Assembly: GCF_963678635.1 (NCBI RefSeq)
Contig: NC_087069.1
Coordinates: forward strand, 16,282,660-16,346,659
DNA: 64,000 bases
Direction: 5' to 3'
DNA from: Symsagittifera roscoffensis
Lineage: Eukaryota; Xenacoelomorpha; Acoela; Convolutidae
Program-made: the position numbers and the translations under genes
The notes under the pieces: generated by a model
Told to the model about the DNA's origin: nothing
Databases searched by the model: none
Seen by the model: the letters and a program-made list of their open reading frames with translations, nothing else
Part shown: in pieces, positions 25,301 through 38,415 of the stretch
Numbering within the stretch: position 1 is the stretch's first letter
How the letters are laid out: each line of letters begins with the position of its first letter

Positions 25301-26440
25301 TGCAAAATCGAAGTGATTGTGACGATATAAATTATTGAATTTAAAAAAAAAAAATTTTTTCGGGCTTCAGGCTCTCTCCTAAGATTGGCTTCAATTGTTC
25401 ATCTTAGGTTATTTTTGTGCTCTTGCCCGGTTCTCAATTTCAAAGACACTTTTACTGCTCGTCTCGCGCTGTTAATTTTTATAAACTTCAAATTGAAGAG
25501 TTTAAAATCCTCAAAACGGCGTGTTAATTTCGATATTGTTTTCTAGTGTTGATAATTTTCATCGATATTTTCTTTAAATTATGCCATAGTTTTCTTGTTT
25601 TTATACAACTCTGGTACTATTGAGACAGTATCATTTCCTAAACTCATTGATTGTTAGCAGGGTAATCATTGAAGTTGCAGAATGGTTAGTTGGGCGAGGT
25701 ACAACCCGATTTTTCAGGTTTTTTTTAATGTTTATTGCACGATGTATCATTTTTTCAGGATTTTACGGTTGAAATAGTCTATTCTGTCGCTGAACTATAG
25801 TATTTCATTCGTAATTCTAGTTAAAGAACTTAATTCGATGCATGAAAATTACCCAAATTGAAAAAAAAATCAAAGTTTTTAAAAACTGTCATTTCGACTT
25901 GCTGCTTTGGGTGTGCACTTTTTATGTTTGCCTACCCTAAAAAAAATTTCACAGTTTTTCTTTCAAAAATGTTTCAGGGATGAGATATCCAGAAAAAAAT
26001 GTCGCAACTGGTTGATACGCATTCAGTTTTGTTATAGATGTGCGTTAACAGCTATGTTTCTGGATGAAAAAGACCATAAGGTCAGTTTGGGGGACCGTAT
26101 TTGGCCTCAAATATCGCTTCAAAAAATATTCTGCACATTTTTTGTTATAAAGTATTCAGTATTTTTTCTGCAATTTGTTGCAATCGTTAGAACTGCAACA
26201 GGGCTGATTTTTGATGTATAATACGTTTCTAAACTCAGCGTGGTTATGAAGATATTAGTTTTCAAAAAAAAAACCCAATTTTTTCAAAATCCCTGCTTGG
26301 CACAGGTTTTGTGTCATAGAAATGTTAAAAATTATTAGTTTTCAAATCTGTTTTTTGCCATCAACAGAGGAATAACAGAGCTTAATTTTGATATAAAATA
26401 CGCTCCTAAATTCGAAGGGAAGGTAACGATATCATTTTTT
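22371..26440. repeat. Higher-order tandem repeats, units of about 0.8-1.4 kb
   Basis: Two modules alternate. Module A has a conserved stretch (GCACTTTTTGTGTTTGCCTA and about 250 bp after it) at about 22.42, 23.21, 24.63 and 25.91 kb. Module B carries the CGGGCTTCCGGCTCGCTCC motif at 23705, 23916, 24088, 25180 and 25361. Full A+B units repeat at roughly 1.27 kb (23916 to 25180 to 26463). No gene was seen; the ORFs are short and interrupted. Confidence 0.8.
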
Positions 26441-27740
26441 AAAGTAAAATGTTACTTTTTTTCGGGCTTCGGGCTCGCTCCAAAGATTGACTTAAATTTT
26501 CATTTTTTCTTAATATTTTTCGCAATCTGTTTATAGCCAACACAAGAACAACAACAGAGGCCAATGTTGATTTATAAAATGATTCTTTCTTCGAAGTGAA
26601 TGTGACGATATATTTTTTTTAAGTAAAAAAAACGATTTTTTCGGGCTTATGGCTCGCTCCTAAGATTAGCTTAAAATTTTGTTTTATATTATTATTTTTT
26701 GCTATCTGTTTATAGCATTCGCAAGACCAATAACAGAGCTGAATTTTGATATATAAAACGTTTCTAAATTCGACGTGAATGTGACGATATATTTTTTTTT
26801 AGTAAAAAAAACACCTTTTTTCGGGCTTCTGGCTCGCTCCTAAGATTGGCTAAAATTTTTGTTTTACAATGTTTTTTTTTGATATCTATTTATAGCTTTC
26901 GGAAGTACCATAACAGAGCTTCATTTTGATGTATAAAACGTTCCGTAATTCGAAGTGAGTGTGACGATATATTTTTTTTAAGTAAAAAAAAACATTTTTT
27001 CGGGCTTATGGCTCGCTCCTAAGATTAGCCTAAAATTTTGTTTTATATTATTATTTTTTGCTATCTGTTTATAGCATTCGCAAGACCAATAACAGAGCTG
27101 AATTTTGATATATAAAACGTTTCTAAATTCGACGTGAATATGACGATATATTTTTTTTTAAGTAAAAAAACACCTTTTTTCGGGCTTTTGGCTCGCTCCT
27201 AAGATTGGCTAAAATTTTAGTTTTATAATGTTTTTTTTTGATATCTATTTATAGCTTTCGGAAGTACCATAACAGAGCTTCATTTTGATGTTGAAAACGT
27301 TCCGTAATTCGAAGTGAGTGTGACGATATAATTTTTTTAGTTAAAAAAATACCTTTTTTCGGGCTTCTGGCTCGCTCCTAAGATTGGCTAACATTTTGGT
27401 TTTACAATGTTTTTTTTGATATCTATTTATAGCTTTCGGAAGTACCATAACAGAGCTTCATTTTGATGTATAAAACGTTCCGTAATTCGAAGTGAGTGTG
27501 ACGATATAATTTTTTTTAAGTAAAAAAGCCCTTTTTTTCGGGCTTCAGGCTCGCTCCTAAGAATGGCTTAAATTTTTGATTCAACTTAAATTTCTTTGCA
27601 ATCTGTTTAAAGCTATGGTCATAACAGTAATAGAGCTTCCTTTTGGTATACGAAACAACCCATATTTCGATGTGGTTGTCGCGATATGTTTTTACAAGTA
27701 AAAAAAAAACATTTTTGGGGCTCCTGGGTCTATCAGCTAG
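26441..27740. repeat. 180-bp tandem repeat array
   Basis: The motif TTTTTTCGGGCTT(C)nGGCTCGCTCC recurs at 26463, 26642, 26822, 27001, 27181, 27360 and 27539, with spacing 179-180 bp. Each unit also contains GTGACGATAT and CATAACAGAGCTT. Alternate monomers resemble each other more than neighbours do (26642 with 27001, and 26822 with 27181), which suggests a two-monomer unit. The array is continuous with the module-B repeats to its left. Confidence 0.85.
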
Positions 27741-28745
27741 CCTAAAATTTTATAAATCTGTTTTTTTTGCAACCTGTTTGTTGATATGTCTATACGAATA
27801 ACATAAACTGATTTGCTACAGTTGGGATGATGTTGTTTGCCTCTTAACTTCAAAAACTTTACATTTTATGTCAATAATATGCCGATGTTTTGGTTTGGGT
27901 GTTAAACCTGCTCTTGTTGAAATTGAATATTTTTTGAATATCAATAATGTGGAGACATGTTTACATGAGTTGTTTCAGTGTTTGTGTTGTATTAGCGTCG
28001 GCCTAATTTGTTCGTAATTTTCAGATTCAATCGAAATGTAGCACTGCATTATATGCTTAGAATTGGATATGGCTGACCTCTATCCATGCAATTATGTCGA
28101 GCTTATTTTACAATTACTTAAGTCATTACAACGCATCAAGAAGAATATCGAAAAACAACGTTAGAAGAGCCTACTTCGGAGGAACTGTACTATGAAGAAT
28201 GTTTTTTTATTTAATCATTTTAAATGAATCTATTCAGTTGCTGAGCAGTAACCTTCAAGATGATTCGTATCTGTCTATCCGAGTTGTACGATCAGTATTG
28301 TTTTCGCGGATCATTCGGCATATATCTCAATTGATAAAAAAGAACGAAGTTGCAAACTCTCAAGAATGAATGTCTGCTAACACGTACTGGATTCTTTATA
28401 TTGTTTAAATTTAATGAATACATAAGTATAATGAGTTTCGATCACACCTTGTTTTAATAGGCCTTCTCGTTTCTGATTTTTCCCCCGTGACAGTACTCCT
28501 ATGAGCACATTTTAATGCTATCATTCTCATATTTGATATGCTCTGCTTAAGTCTTGAGAAGGAGGAAGGAACTTATGGTTTGATTTGCTTTTTTTTATCA
28601 CTATCAGACTGAAATATCGCGCCTGATTTGTGTACCATTTTAACAAGTGTCTATAAGGCATCCTAGGTAATATAAAACTGAAAATGCAATCCTTTAAACC
28701 ATAATAATGATCGGTTAGATATCGTTTTCCCATAACTTATTGTAC
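27741..28745. other. Spacer between arrays
   Basis: About 1 kb of apparently unique sequence. The only ORF of note is a 31-codon one from ATG 28068, beginning MADLYPCNYVELI and ending in a basic stretch. I do not recognise it. Confidence 0.35.
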
Positions 28746-31700
28746 AACCTAACTAAATTGTCATGTCAACTCTGGTATATTTGATGATTTTCCCCCCTTG
28801 TTTTTCGAACTTATCTTGGTGTTTCTGTAAGTTGGAACAAAGACACATTCCTGAAACCCCTAAAATCATGTTCACGATAGTTTGTAGTATGCTAGAAAGC
28901 GTTTCGACTAATATTGGGCTTCTCTTCAAAAAAATTGAGTTTTTTCTGTCGCTCTCTGTTACAAATTTCTTGCGCAGTTTTTTTTTCCATTTTCACGGAT
29001 ACTTGTAGGCTACCCTAGATAGCTCGATGAGCCTTAAGTTCAGTCATGGATCAATCCAGTCCTGTTGACGACCGATGTGGCATCAATTTTCAGAAAAGGC
29101 TATTTATCTTAGCTGACTTGTCATCTCAACTCTGGTACTTCTGATGATTTTCCCCCCTTGTTTTTCGATTATTTTTCGGTTTTTCTGTAGTTGGAACAAA
29201 GACATATGCCTGAAAATCCTTTTGACGAAAATTTGCAGTTTGCTTAAAGGCGTTTGTGCTCAAAGTAGGGCCTCTTTTTTAAATTATTTAGCTATTTTGT
29301 GTCGCTCTCTGTAAAAAAAATTTTGCGAATGAAATTTTTCATTTTCACGGATACTTGTAGGCTACCCTAGATAGCTCAATGAGCTTAAAGTTCATTCATG
29401 AGTCAATCCTTTCATGTTGACGACCAAAATGTTCCATCAGTTTTTAGAAAAAGGCTGTTTATCTTAGCTGACTTGTCATGTCTACTCTGGTTGTTTTAGA
29501 TAATTTTTCCCCTTGTTTTTCGAACGTAGTTTTTTTTTCTATAAATTGGAACAATGGCACATGCCTGAAACCCCTAAAAATCATATTCACGATAGTTTGC
29601 AGTATGCTAGAATGCGTTTCGGCTCAATATAGTGCTTCTCTTCAAAAAATGTGGGTTTTTTCTATCGCTCTCTATAACAATTGACCCAACCTAACATGTG
29701 ATGTCAACTCTGATACTTCTGATGATTTTTCCCCTTGTTCTTCGAACCTGAGTTGACATGACAATTTAGGTAGGGTAAATAGCTTTTTTCCTAAATTTGA
29801 TGTCAAATTGGTCCTCATTAATGCTGGATTGATACATGAATGAACTTAGAGCTCATCAAGTTATTTAGCGTAGCCCACAGGTATCCGTGAAAATGGAAAA
29901 ATCGTGCCCAAAAATTTTGTTACAGAGCGGCACAGAAAAAATCTAACTATTTCCTATAGAGAAGTCCTATATTGAGCCAAAATGCTTCGTAGCATAACGC
30001 TGACTAATGTGAGTATGACTTCTTGGGGTTCAGTCGTGTTTCTATTTCCAGCTTATGAGAAACAAGTTAGGTTCGAAAAACAATGAGAAAGAATCATCAA
30101 GAGTACCAGAGTTGACATGACATGCTAGCTAGGGTAAATACCCTCTTTCTAGGATTTGGTTCCGATTCCGTCGTGAGCGTAGCCAGAAAATATCTTGGCT
30201 GAATTTTCAGCTCATCAAATTATCTAGGGTAGCCTACATGTATCCGTGAAACTGGAAAAAAAATCATGCGCAATAATTTTGTCATAGGTTACGACAGAAA
30301 AACAATTGGTTTTAAACAAAAGCACAATATCGAGCCCAAATGCTTTTTCGCGTATCCCAGACTAGCGTGAATATCTTTTCGAGTGATTTGAATTTTGTGT
30401 CTTTGTGCCGGCCGACAGAAAAAAAACAAGATAGGTTCGAAAAACAAGGGGGAAAATCATCAACAGTACCAGAATTCACATGACTTTTTAGGTCGGGCTA
30501 AAATCGGGTTTTGATGAAAATTCAGTCGTTAGCATGGTCAGGTTGATTCATGGATGATTTTTCAGCTCATCAGATTATCTAGGATAGCCTAGAGTTATCC
30601 GTGAAAATAAAAAGTCATCCACAAAAACTTCCATACAGCGCTATAGAAAGTTCGTTTTTATAGCATTGTTTTTTCGAAGCTCAGCTGACACGACCATTTA
30701 GGTAGGGTGAATAGCCTTCTTCTGAAAATTGATGCAATATCGGTTGTTAATCTGAATGGATTGATTCATGAATGAACTTTCAGGTCATCAAGTTATCTAT
30801 AGTAGTACACAGGTATCCGTGAAAATGAAAAAAGTTATGCGCTAAAAATTTGTTACAGCTCTATAGAAAAAAAACCTAAAAACTTAATAATAGAGAAGCG
30901 CTGTATTGAGACGAATTGTTTTATAGTTTAATGCAGACTAGCACGAGTATTATTCCTGGGGGTTTCAGGCTTGATTCTAGTTTCCAACTTAAAGAAAAAA
31001 CAAGATAGGTTCGAAAAACAACAGGGAAGAATCTTAAAAGTACCAGAATTCACCTGACTTGTTAGGTCGGGTTAAAATCCTCTTTCTGAGAGTTGATGAC
31101 AATTCAGTCTATAGTATGATTAGGTTGATTCATGGATGAACTTTCAGCTCATCAGATTATCTAGGATAGCCTAGAGTTATCCGTGAAAATGAAAAAAAGT
31201 CATGCGCAACAAATTTAATACAGCGCTATAGAAAAAACCTATTTTTTTTCATAGAGAAGCGCTATGATGAGATGAAATGCTTTCTAGCATACTGAAGACT
31301 AGCGCGAGTATGACTTCCAGTTTTTTTGGCTTGTTTTTAGGTTCCAACTTTCAGAAAAAACGTAGGTTCGAAAAACAATGGGAAAAAATTTACAAAAGTA
31401 CCAGAGTTGACATGACATGTTAGGTATGGTTTATATCATTTTTCTGAGAGTTGATGACAAATCGGTCGTTAGCATGGTCGGGTTGTTTCTTGGATGAACT
31501 TTCAGCTCATCAGGTTATCTAGTAAAATGAAAAATGTCATAAGCAAAAAAAAATTGTTAGAGCGACAGAAAAACAAGTCGATTTATAGAGAGGCACTATA
31601 TGGAGACCAATTTTGTTCTGGCGTACCGCAGATTAGCGTGAGTTTGATTTCTGAAGGTTTATTTTACTTCTATTTGTCTCATTCAATAGAAAAAACAAGA

Positions 31701-32110
31701 TAGTTTCAAAAAATGGAAAAATCATCAAAAGTATCTATCCTTATTTGTCTATTAGTTGGAGCAAAGACATTATTTAAACTTTTAGAAATTGTTCTCACGC
31801 TATTCTGCGGTAGGCCAAAAGACATTTAAGTTCGGTTTAGGGTCTCTCTGTGAAACAAGTTATGTTTTTCTGTCGCTCGCGGTAACAATTTTCTTGTGCA
31901 TGATTTTTTTTTCATTTTCAAGGATACCGGTTGGCTACCCTAGATAACTTGATGAGCTGGAAATTCATACATGAATGAATCTGGCCGTTTAAGCGTCCGA
32001 TTTGGTATCAGTATTCAAAAAACGCCTTTTCACCCCACCTAACATGTCATTTCAAAGCGTTTTTGCTCAAAGTGGGGCCTCCCCTAAAATATTTACTTAT
32101 TTTGTCGGGA
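28746..32110. repeat. About 358-bp repeat array with internal inversions
   Basis: The unit start TGTCATGTCAACTCTGGTAC recurs on the plus strand near 28760, 29118 and 29473 and again about 29700. From about 29750 the array continues on the minus strand: GAGTTGACATGACA or variants recur near 29750, 30110, 30476, 30686, 31048 and 31402. At about 31735 it flips back to plus and runs into the 228-bp array. Most units are 355-365 bp, with two shortened ones (about 210-222 bp). The result is a head-to-head and then tail-to-tail satellite. No coding sequence was seen. Confidence 0.85.
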
Positions 32111-35100
32111 CTTTTTGTTGGAACTTTATGGCTGACCGGTCCTCAGTTCTGCTTCTATACCCTGTGGGATTTGCAATTGCGCTTGTTCACTTCATCAAAC
32201 TGTGAAGTCTTTTCGGACTTCAGTTTGCTTGTTAGAACTGTGCGGTTACCTTCTTTTCTTGTCTGTTTTTTGAGTTGTGTTGGAATGAAGCATTGCGGCT
32301 TCGTTCTCTTAAGCAAGTTGTGAAGTCTTGTCGGGATTCAGTTTGCAAGTTGGAACTTTGGCTGTCCGGTCCTCAGTTCTGCTTCTATACCCTGTGGGAT
32401 TTTCATTTGCGCTTGTTCACTTCAGCAAACTGTGAAGTCTTTTCGGACTTCAGTTTGCTTGTTAGAACTGTGCGGTTACTTTCTTTTCTTTTCTGTTTTT
32501 TTTTGGATTATGTTGGAATGAAGCATTGCGGCTTCGTTTTTTTAAGCAAATTGTGAAGTCTTGTCGGGCTTCAGTTTGCAGGTTGGAGTTTTTTGGCTGT
32601 CCGGTCTTCAGTTCTGCTTCTGTACCCTGTGGGATTTGCAATTGCGCTTGTTCACTTCAGCAAACTGTGAAGTCTTTTCGGACTTCAGTTTGCTCGTTAG
32701 AACTGTGCGGTTACCTACTTTTCTTTTCTGTTTTTTGAATTGTTGGAATGAAGCATTGCGGCTTCGTTCTCTTAAGCAAGTTGTGAAGTCTTGTCGGGAT
32801 TCAGTTTGCAAGTTGGAATTTTTTGGCTGTCTGGTCTTCAGTTCTGCTTCTGTACCCTGTGGGATTTGCAATTGCGCATGTTCACTTCGGCAAACTGAAG
32901 TCTTTTCGGACTTCAGTTTGCTCGTTAGAACTGTTCGGTTGCCTACTTTTCTTTTGTTTTTTGGATTATGTCGGACTGAAGCATTGCGGCTTCGTTCTCT
33001 TAAGCAAATTGTGAAGTTTTGTCGGGCTTCAGTTTGCAAGTTGGAACTTTGGCTGTCCGGTCCTCAGTTCTGCTTCTATACCCTGTGGGATTTGCAATTG
33101 CGCTTGTTCACTTCAGCAAACTGTGAAGTCTTTTCGGACTTCAGTTTGCTTGTTAGAACTGTGCGGTTACTTTCTTTTCTGTTTTTTGGATTATGTTGGA
33201 ATGAAGCATTGCGGCTTCGTTCTCTTAAGCAAGTTGTGAAGTCTTGTCGGGATTCAGTTTGCAAGTTGGAATTTTTTGGCTGTCCGGTCTTCAGTTCTGC
33301 TTCTGTACCCTGTGGGATTTGCAATTGCGCATGTTCACTTCGGCGAACTGAAGTCTTTTCGGACTTCAGTTTGCTCGTTAGAACTGTGCGGTTACCTACT
33401 TTTCTTTTCTGTTTTTTGAATTGTTGGAATGAAGCATTGCGGCTTCGTTCTCTTAAGCAAGTTGTGAAGTCTTGTCGGGATTCAGTTTGCAAGTTGGAAT
33501 TTTTTGGCTGTCCGGTCTTCAGTTCTGCTTCTGTACCCTGTGGGATTTGCAATTGCGCATGTTCACTTCGGCAAACTGAAGTCTTTTCGGACTTCAGTTT
33601 GCTCGTTAGAACTGTGCGGTTGCCTACTTTTCTTTTGTTTTTTGGATTATGTCGGAATGAAGCATTGCGGCTTCGTTCTCTTAAGCAAATTGTGAAGTTT
33701 TGTCGGGCTTCAGTTTTCAAGTTGGAACTTTGGCTGTCCGGTCCTCAGTTCTGCTTCTATACCCTGTGGGACTTGCAATTGGGCTTGTTCACTTCAGCTA
33801 ACTGTGAAGTCTTTTCGGACTTCAGCTTGCTTGTTAAAACTGTGCGGTTACTTTGTTTTTTGGATTATGTTGGAATGAAGCATTGCGGCTTCGTTCTCTT
33901 AAGCAAGTTGTGAAGTCTTGTCGGGATTCACTGTGCAAGTTGGAATTTTTTGGCTGTCCGGTCTTCAGTTCTGCTTCTGTACCCTGTGGGATTTGCAATT
34001 GCGCATGTTCACTTCGGCAAACTGAAGTCTTTTCGGACTTCAGTTTGCTCATTAGAACTGTGCGGTTGCCTACTTTTCTTTTGTTTTTTGGATTATGTCG
34101 GAATGAAGCATTGCGGCTTCGTTCTCTTAAGCAAATTGTGAAGTTTTGTCGGGCTTCAGTTTGCAAGTTGGAACTTTGGCTGTCCGGTCCTCAGTTCTGC
34201 TTCTATACCCTGTGGGATTTGCAATTGCGCTTGTTCACTTCAGCAAACTGTGAAGTCTTTTCGGACTTCAGTTTGCTTGTTAAAACTGTGCGGTTAATTT
34301 CTTTTCTGTTTTTTGGATTATGTTGGAATGAAGCATTGCGGCTTCGTTCTCTTAAGCAAGTTGTGAAGTCTTGTCGGGATTCAGTTTGCAAGTTGGAATT
34401 TTTTGGCTGTCCGGTCTTCAGTTCTGCTTCTGTACCCTGTGGGATTTGCAATTGCGCATGTTCACTTCGGCGAACTGAAGTCTTTTCGGACTTCAGTTTG
34501 CTCGTTAGAACTGTGCGGTTACCTACTTTTCTTTTCTGTTTTTTGAATTGTTGGAATGAAGCATTGCGGCTTCGTTCTCTTAAGCAAGTTGTGAAGTCTT
34601 GTCGGGATTCAGTTTGCAAGTTGGAATTTTTTGGCTGTCCGGTCTTCAATTCTGCTTCTGTACCCTGTGGGATTTGCAATTGCGCATGTTCACTTCGGCA
34701 AACTGAAGTCTTTTCGGACTTCAGTTTCCTCGTTAGAACTGTGCGGTTGCCTACTTTTCTTTTGTTTTTTGGATTATGTCGGAATGAAGCATTGCGGCTT
34801 CGTTCTCTAGGCAAATTGTGAAGTTTTGTCGGGCTTCAGTTTGCAAGTTGGAACTTTGGCTGTCCGGTCCTCAGTTCTGCTTCTATACCCTGTGGGATTT
34901 GCAATTGCGCTTGTTCACTTCAGCAAACTGTGAAGTCTTTTCGGACTTCAGTTTGCTTGTTAAAACTGTGCGGTTACTTTCTTTTCTGTTTTTTGGATTA
35001 TGTTGGAATGAAGCATTGCGGCTTCGTTCTCTTAAGCAAGTTGTGAAGTCTTGTCGGGATTCAGTTTGCAAGTTGGAATTTTTTGGCTGTCCGGTCTTCA

Positions 35101-38100
35101 GTTCTGCTTCTGTACCCTGTGGGATTTGCAATTGCGCATGTCCACTTCGGCGAACTGAAGTCTTTTCGGACTTCAGTTTGCTCGTTAGAACTGTGCGATT
35201 ACCTACTTTTCTTTTCTGTTTTTTGAATTGTTGGAATGAAGCATTGCGGCTTCGTTCTCTTAAGCAAGTTGTGAAGTCTTGTCGGGATTCAGTTTGCAAG
35301 TTGGAATTTTTTGGCTGTCCGGTCTTCAGTTCTGCTTCTGTACCCTGTGGGATTTGCAATTGCGCATGTTCACTTCGGCAAACTGAAGTCTTTTCGGACT
35401 TCAGTTTCCTCGTTAGAACTGTGCGGTTGCCTACTTTTCTTTTGTTTTTTGGATTATGTCGGAATGAAGCATTGCGGCTTCGTTCTCTTAAGCAAATTGT
35501 GAAGTTTTGTCGGGCTTCAGTTTGCAAGTTGGAACTTTGGCTGTCCGGTCCTCAGTTCTGCTTCTATACCCTGTGGGATTTGCAATTGCGCTTGTTCACT
35601 TCAGCAAACTGTGAAGTCTTTTCGGACTTCAGTTTGCTCGTTAGAACTGTGCGGTTACCTACTTTTCTTTTCTGTTTTTTGAATTGTTGGAATGAAGCAT
35701 TGCGGCTTCGTTCTCTTAAGCAAGTTGTGAAGTCTTGTCGGGATTCAGTTTGCAAGTTGGAATTTTTTGGCTGTCCGGTCTTCAGTTCTGCTTCTGTACC
35801 CTGTGGGATTTGCAATTGCGCATGTTCACTTCGGCAAACTGAAGTCTTTTCGGACTTCAGTTTCCTCGTTAGAACTGTGCGGTTGCCTACTTTTCTTTTG
35901 TTTTTTGGATTATGTCGGAATGAAGCATTGCGGCTTCGTTCTCTTAAGCAAATTGTGAAGTTTTGTCGGGCTTCAGTTTGCAAGTTGGAACTTTGGCTGT
36001 CCGGTCCTCAGTTCTGCTTCTATACCCTGTGGGATTTGCAATTGCGCTTGTTCACTTCAGCAAACTGTGAAGTCTTTTCGGACTTCAGCTTGCTTGTTAG
36101 AACTGTGCGGTTACTTTCTTTTTTGTTTTTTGGATTATGTTGGAATGAAGCATTGCGGCTTCGTTCTCTTAAGCAAGTTGTGAAGTCTTGTCGGGATTCA
36201 GTGTGCAAGTTGGAATTTTTTGGCTGTCCGGTCTTCAGTTCTGATTCTATACCCTGTGGGATTTGCAATTGCGCTTGTTCACTTCAGCAAACTGTGAAGT
36301 CTTTTCGGACTTCAGTTTGCTTGTTAGAACTGTGCGTTTACCTTCTTTTCTTTTCTGTTTTTTGAATTGTGTTGGAATGAAGCATTGCGGCTTCGTTCTC
36401 TTAAGCAAGTTGTGAAGTCTTGTCGGGATTCAGTTTGCAAGTTGGAATTTTTTGGCTGTCCGGTCTTCAGTTCTGCTTCTGTACCCTGTGGGATATGCAA
36501 TTGCGCATGTTCACTTCGGCAAACTGAAGTCTTTTCGGACTTCAGTTTGCTCGTTAGAACTGTGCGGTTGCCTACTTTTCTTTTCTGTTTTTTGGATTGT
36601 CGGAATGAAGCATCGCGGCTTCGTTCTCTTAAGCAAATTGTGAAGTTTTGTCGGGCTTCAGTTTGCAAGTTGGAACTTTGGCTGTCCGGTCCTCAGTTCT
36701 GCTTCTATACCCTGTGGGATTTTCATTTGCGCTTGTTCACTTCAGCAAACTGTGAAGTCTTTTCGGACTTCAGTTTGCTTGTTAGAACTGTGCGGTTACT
36801 TTCTTTTCTTTTCTGTTTTTTTTTGTATTATGTTGGAATGAAGCATTGCGGCTTCGTTTTCTTAAGCAAATTGTCGGGCTTCAGTTTGCAAGTTGGAGTT
36901 TTTTGGCTGTCCGGTCTTCAGTTCTGCTTCTGTACCCTGTGGGATTTGCAATTGCGCTTGTTCACTTCAGCAAACTGTGAAGTCTTTTCGGACTTCAGTT
37001 TGCTCGTTAGAACTGTGCGGTTACCTACTTTTCTTTTCTGTTTTTTGAATTGTTGGAATGAAGCATTGCGGCTTCGTTCTCTTAAGCAAGTTGTGAAGTC
37101 TTGTCGGGATTCAGTTTGCAAGTTGGAATTTTTTGGCTGTCCGGTCTTCAGTTCTGCTTCTGTACCCTGTGGGTTTTGCAATTGCGCTTGTTCACTTCAG
37201 CAAACTGTGAAGTCTTTTCGGACTTCAGTTTGCTTGTTAGAACTGTGCGGTTACTTTCTTTTCTTTTGTTTTTTTTTGGATTATGTTGGAATGAAGCATT
37301 GCGGCTTCGTTTTCTTAAGCAAATTGTCGGGCTTCAGTTTGCAAGTTGGAGTTTTTTGGCTGTCCGGTCTTCAGTTCTGCTTCTGTACCCTGTGGGATTT
37401 GCAATTGCGCTTGTTCACTTCAGCAAACTGTGAAGTCTTTTCGGACTTCAGTTTGCTCGTTAGAACTGTGCGGTTACCTACTTTTCTTTTCTGTTTTTTG
37501 AATTGTTGGAATGAAGCATTGCGGCTTCGTTCTCTTAAGCAAGTTGTGAAGTCTTGTCGGGATTCAGTTTGCAAGTTGGAATTTTTTGGCTGTCCGGTCT
37601 TCAGTTCTGCTTCTGTACCCTGTGGGATTTGCAATTGCGCATGTTCACTTCGGCAAACTGAAGTCTTTTCGGACTTCAATTTGCTCGTTAGAACTGTGCG
37701 GTTGCCTACTTTTCTTTTGTTTTTTGGATTATGTCGGAATGAAGCATTGCGGCTTCGTTCTCTTAAGCAAATTGTGAAGTTTTGTCGGGCTTCAGTTTGC
37801 AAGTTGGAACTTTGGCTGTCCGGTCCTCAGTTCTGCTTCTATACCCCGTGGGATTTGCAATTGCGCTTGTTCACTTCAGCAAACTGTGAAGTCTTTTCGG
37901 ACTTCAGTTTGCTTGTTAGAACTGTGCGGTTTCTTTCTTTTCTGTTTTTTGGATTATGTTGGAATGAAGCATTGCGGCTTCGTTCTCGTAAGCAAGTTGT
38001 GAAGTCTTGTCGGGATTCAGTTTGCAAGTTGGAATTTTTTGGCTGTCCGGTCTTCAGTTCTGCTTCTGTACCCTGTGGGATTTGCAATTGCGCATGTTCA

Positions 38101-38270
38101 CTTCATCAAACTGTGAAGTCTTTTCGGACTTCAGTTTGCTAGTTAGAACTGTGCGGTTACCTACTCTTCTTTTCTGTTTTTTGGATTATATTAGAATGAA
38201 GCATTGCGGCTTCGTTCTCTTAAGCAAATTGTGAAGTTTTGTCGGGCTTCAGTTCGCACATTGGAATGGT
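32110..38270. repeat. About 228-bp dimeric satellite, about 26 units
   Basis: The anchor CCTGTGGGATTTGCAATTGC recurs at 32161, 32391, 32626, 32856, 33082, 33309, 33537, 33763, 33983, 34209, 34436 and onward to about 38.07 kb, with steps of 220-235 bp. Each unit holds two related halves, each starting with AGCAAnnTGTGAAGTnTT. Many units contain a perfect hairpin with a 13-bp stem (GCAAACTGAAGTC and its complement) and loop TTTTCG. Long ORFs of up to 591 codons on plus and 214 on minus exist only because units lack stops and are close to a multiple of three. They have no start context, domain or codon signal, so I do not call them genes. Confidence 0.95.
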
Positions 38271-38415
38271 TTGGCTCAGGGGCTTCCAGTTCTATTGTAA
38301 GTTCTCAAAGTTATCGTCGGATTTGAATTGGCAAGCTAGAATTAGTCGCTTTCATTCCTGGTTTCACATCTGATTTTACTTTTTAAGAAACCTGTTGAAC
38401 TTTTATCCAAACGGA

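Noticed and set aside
32561-38142. ORFs of 450, 322, 515 and 591 codons on plus and up to 214 on minus
   Set aside because: They lie wholly inside the 228-bp satellite. The same peptide repeats with every unit, both strands are open, and there is no start context or domain. Periodicity explains them.
22371-38270. CRISPR array
   Set aside because: Repeat units are 180-360 bp without short direct repeats and unique spacers, and the genome is eukaryotic.
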